From the NCBI RefSeq assembly GCF_029892485.1, contig NZ_JARXVG010000012.1, positions 124,001 through 188,000 of the forward strand: a stretch of DNA of 64,000 nucleotides, read 5' to 3'. The notes beneath the pieces were generated by a model that saw nothing but the letters and a program-made list of their open reading frames with translations, made no database searches and had not been told where the DNA came from. The translations under genes and the position numbers were made by a program. This DNA comes from Variovorax boronicumulans. GTDB taxonomy: Bacteria; Pseudomonadota; Gammaproteobacteria; Burkholderiales; Burkholderiaceae_C. How positions within the stretch are numbered: position 1 is the first letter of the stretch; each line of letters begins with the position of its first letter. Below are positions 63,754-64,000 of this stretch, piece by piece.

Positions 63754-64000
63754 ATGACCGATTCGAACCACCCCAGCAAGGTGCTCGCCTCCTTCGCCGC
63801 CGACCTGAAGTTCGCGGCCATTCCCGCCCCCGTGCTGCGCCGCACCGAAGACCTGATCCTCGACTGGCTGGGCTCGGTGCTCGCGGCCCGCACCGCGCGA
63901 CCGATACGCAGCATCGAGCGCTTCGCGCAGATGATGGGGCCCGCCGATGGGCCGAGTGAAATACTGACTTCGCGCTGCACCAGCTCGCCGCTGTTCGCCA
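63754..64000 (+). CDS. MmgE/PrpD-family protein (truncated by window end)
   Basis: Only the first 82 residues are present, the frame running off the end. The start resembles the helical N-terminal domain of MmgE/PrpD dehydratases (FAADLKFAAIPAPVLRRTED, then ILDWLGSVLAARTARPI). Family members include 2-methylcitrate dehydratase and iminodisuccinate epimerase or cis-aconitate decarboxylase. Within a citryl-CoA lyase and acyl-CoA dehydrogenase cluster, a hydro-lyase or decarboxylase acting on a tricarboxylate-like intermediate is plausible. Confidence 0.82.
   Translation, partial: MTDSNHPSKVLASFAADLKFAAIPAPVLRRTEDLILDWLGSVLAARTARPIRSIERFAQMMGPADGPSEILTSRCTSSPLFA

Overview
The window is a GC-rich proteobacterial chromosome segment that most resembles a betaproteobacterium of the Burkholderiales, probably Comamonadaceae near Variovorax. 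This rests on the mix of families: two Bug-type tricarboxylate-transporter receptors, a monomeric NADP isocitrate dehydrogenase, a Burkholderiales-type porin, many LysR/GntR/TetR regulators beside small catabolic operons, and aspartate carbamoyltransferase with an extra N-terminal helix-turn-helix. No rRNA, tRNA, CRISPR or insertion sequence was seen. Assignments come from reading the translations by eye; no database search was run.

Layout. 0-15 kb is mostly housekeeping: penicillin-binding protein 1C, a TPM-domain membrane protein, a GntR regulator overlapping a CynX-like transporter, a lone ABC ATPase, isocitrate dehydrogenase, small redox and nucleotide genes, a cysteine-less glutaredoxin-like protein and a catalytically degenerate short-chain dehydrogenase, then cyanase, an NTF2-like protein and a TetR regulator. 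15-21 kb holds an L-lactate module (lactate permease, divergent LysR, FMN lactate dehydrogenase) and a dicarboxylate-type MFS carrier. 21-31 kb is a nine-gene minus-strand operon for non-phosphorylative L-fucose catabolism (porin, ABC importer, mutarotase, fucose dehydrogenase, lactonase, fuconate dehydratase, ketodeoxyfuconate dehydrogenase) with a divergent GntR regulator and a dense operator region. 31-37 kb carries a tannase-like lipoprotein translationally coupled to a secreted alpha/beta hydrolase, divergent from a LysR gene coupled to a Bug receptor.

37-46.5 kb is a type VI secretion cargo island on the minus strand: VgrG, an Rhs N-terminal segment, the Rhs core with a toxin tip, its overlapping immunity gene, and a second immunity-like gene preceded by a frame-broken toxin tail. 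Base composition drops sharply at the Rhs tip and below it, as expected for exchanged toxin/immunity cassettes. The Rhs N-terminal segment and core are split by one extra base in a run of five G.

46.6-56.7 kb is mixed: a glycolipid-binding-like protein, a TRAP permease pair without a binding protein, a YiiX-like hydrolase, DNA polymerase IV, a DUF2459 protein, the HTH-fused aspartate carbamoyltransferase preceded by an extended inverted repeat, a nucleoside-permease-like lipoprotein, topoisomerase IB, a degenerate histidine-kinase-like protein and a DUF3606 protein. 56.8-64 kb is a CoA-dependent catabolic cluster (acyl-CoA synthetase, Bug receptor, double-length acyl-CoA dehydrogenase, then divergently citryl-CoA lyase, acyl-CoA dehydrogenase and a truncated MmgE/PrpD protein), plausibly degrading an unknown polycarboxylate.
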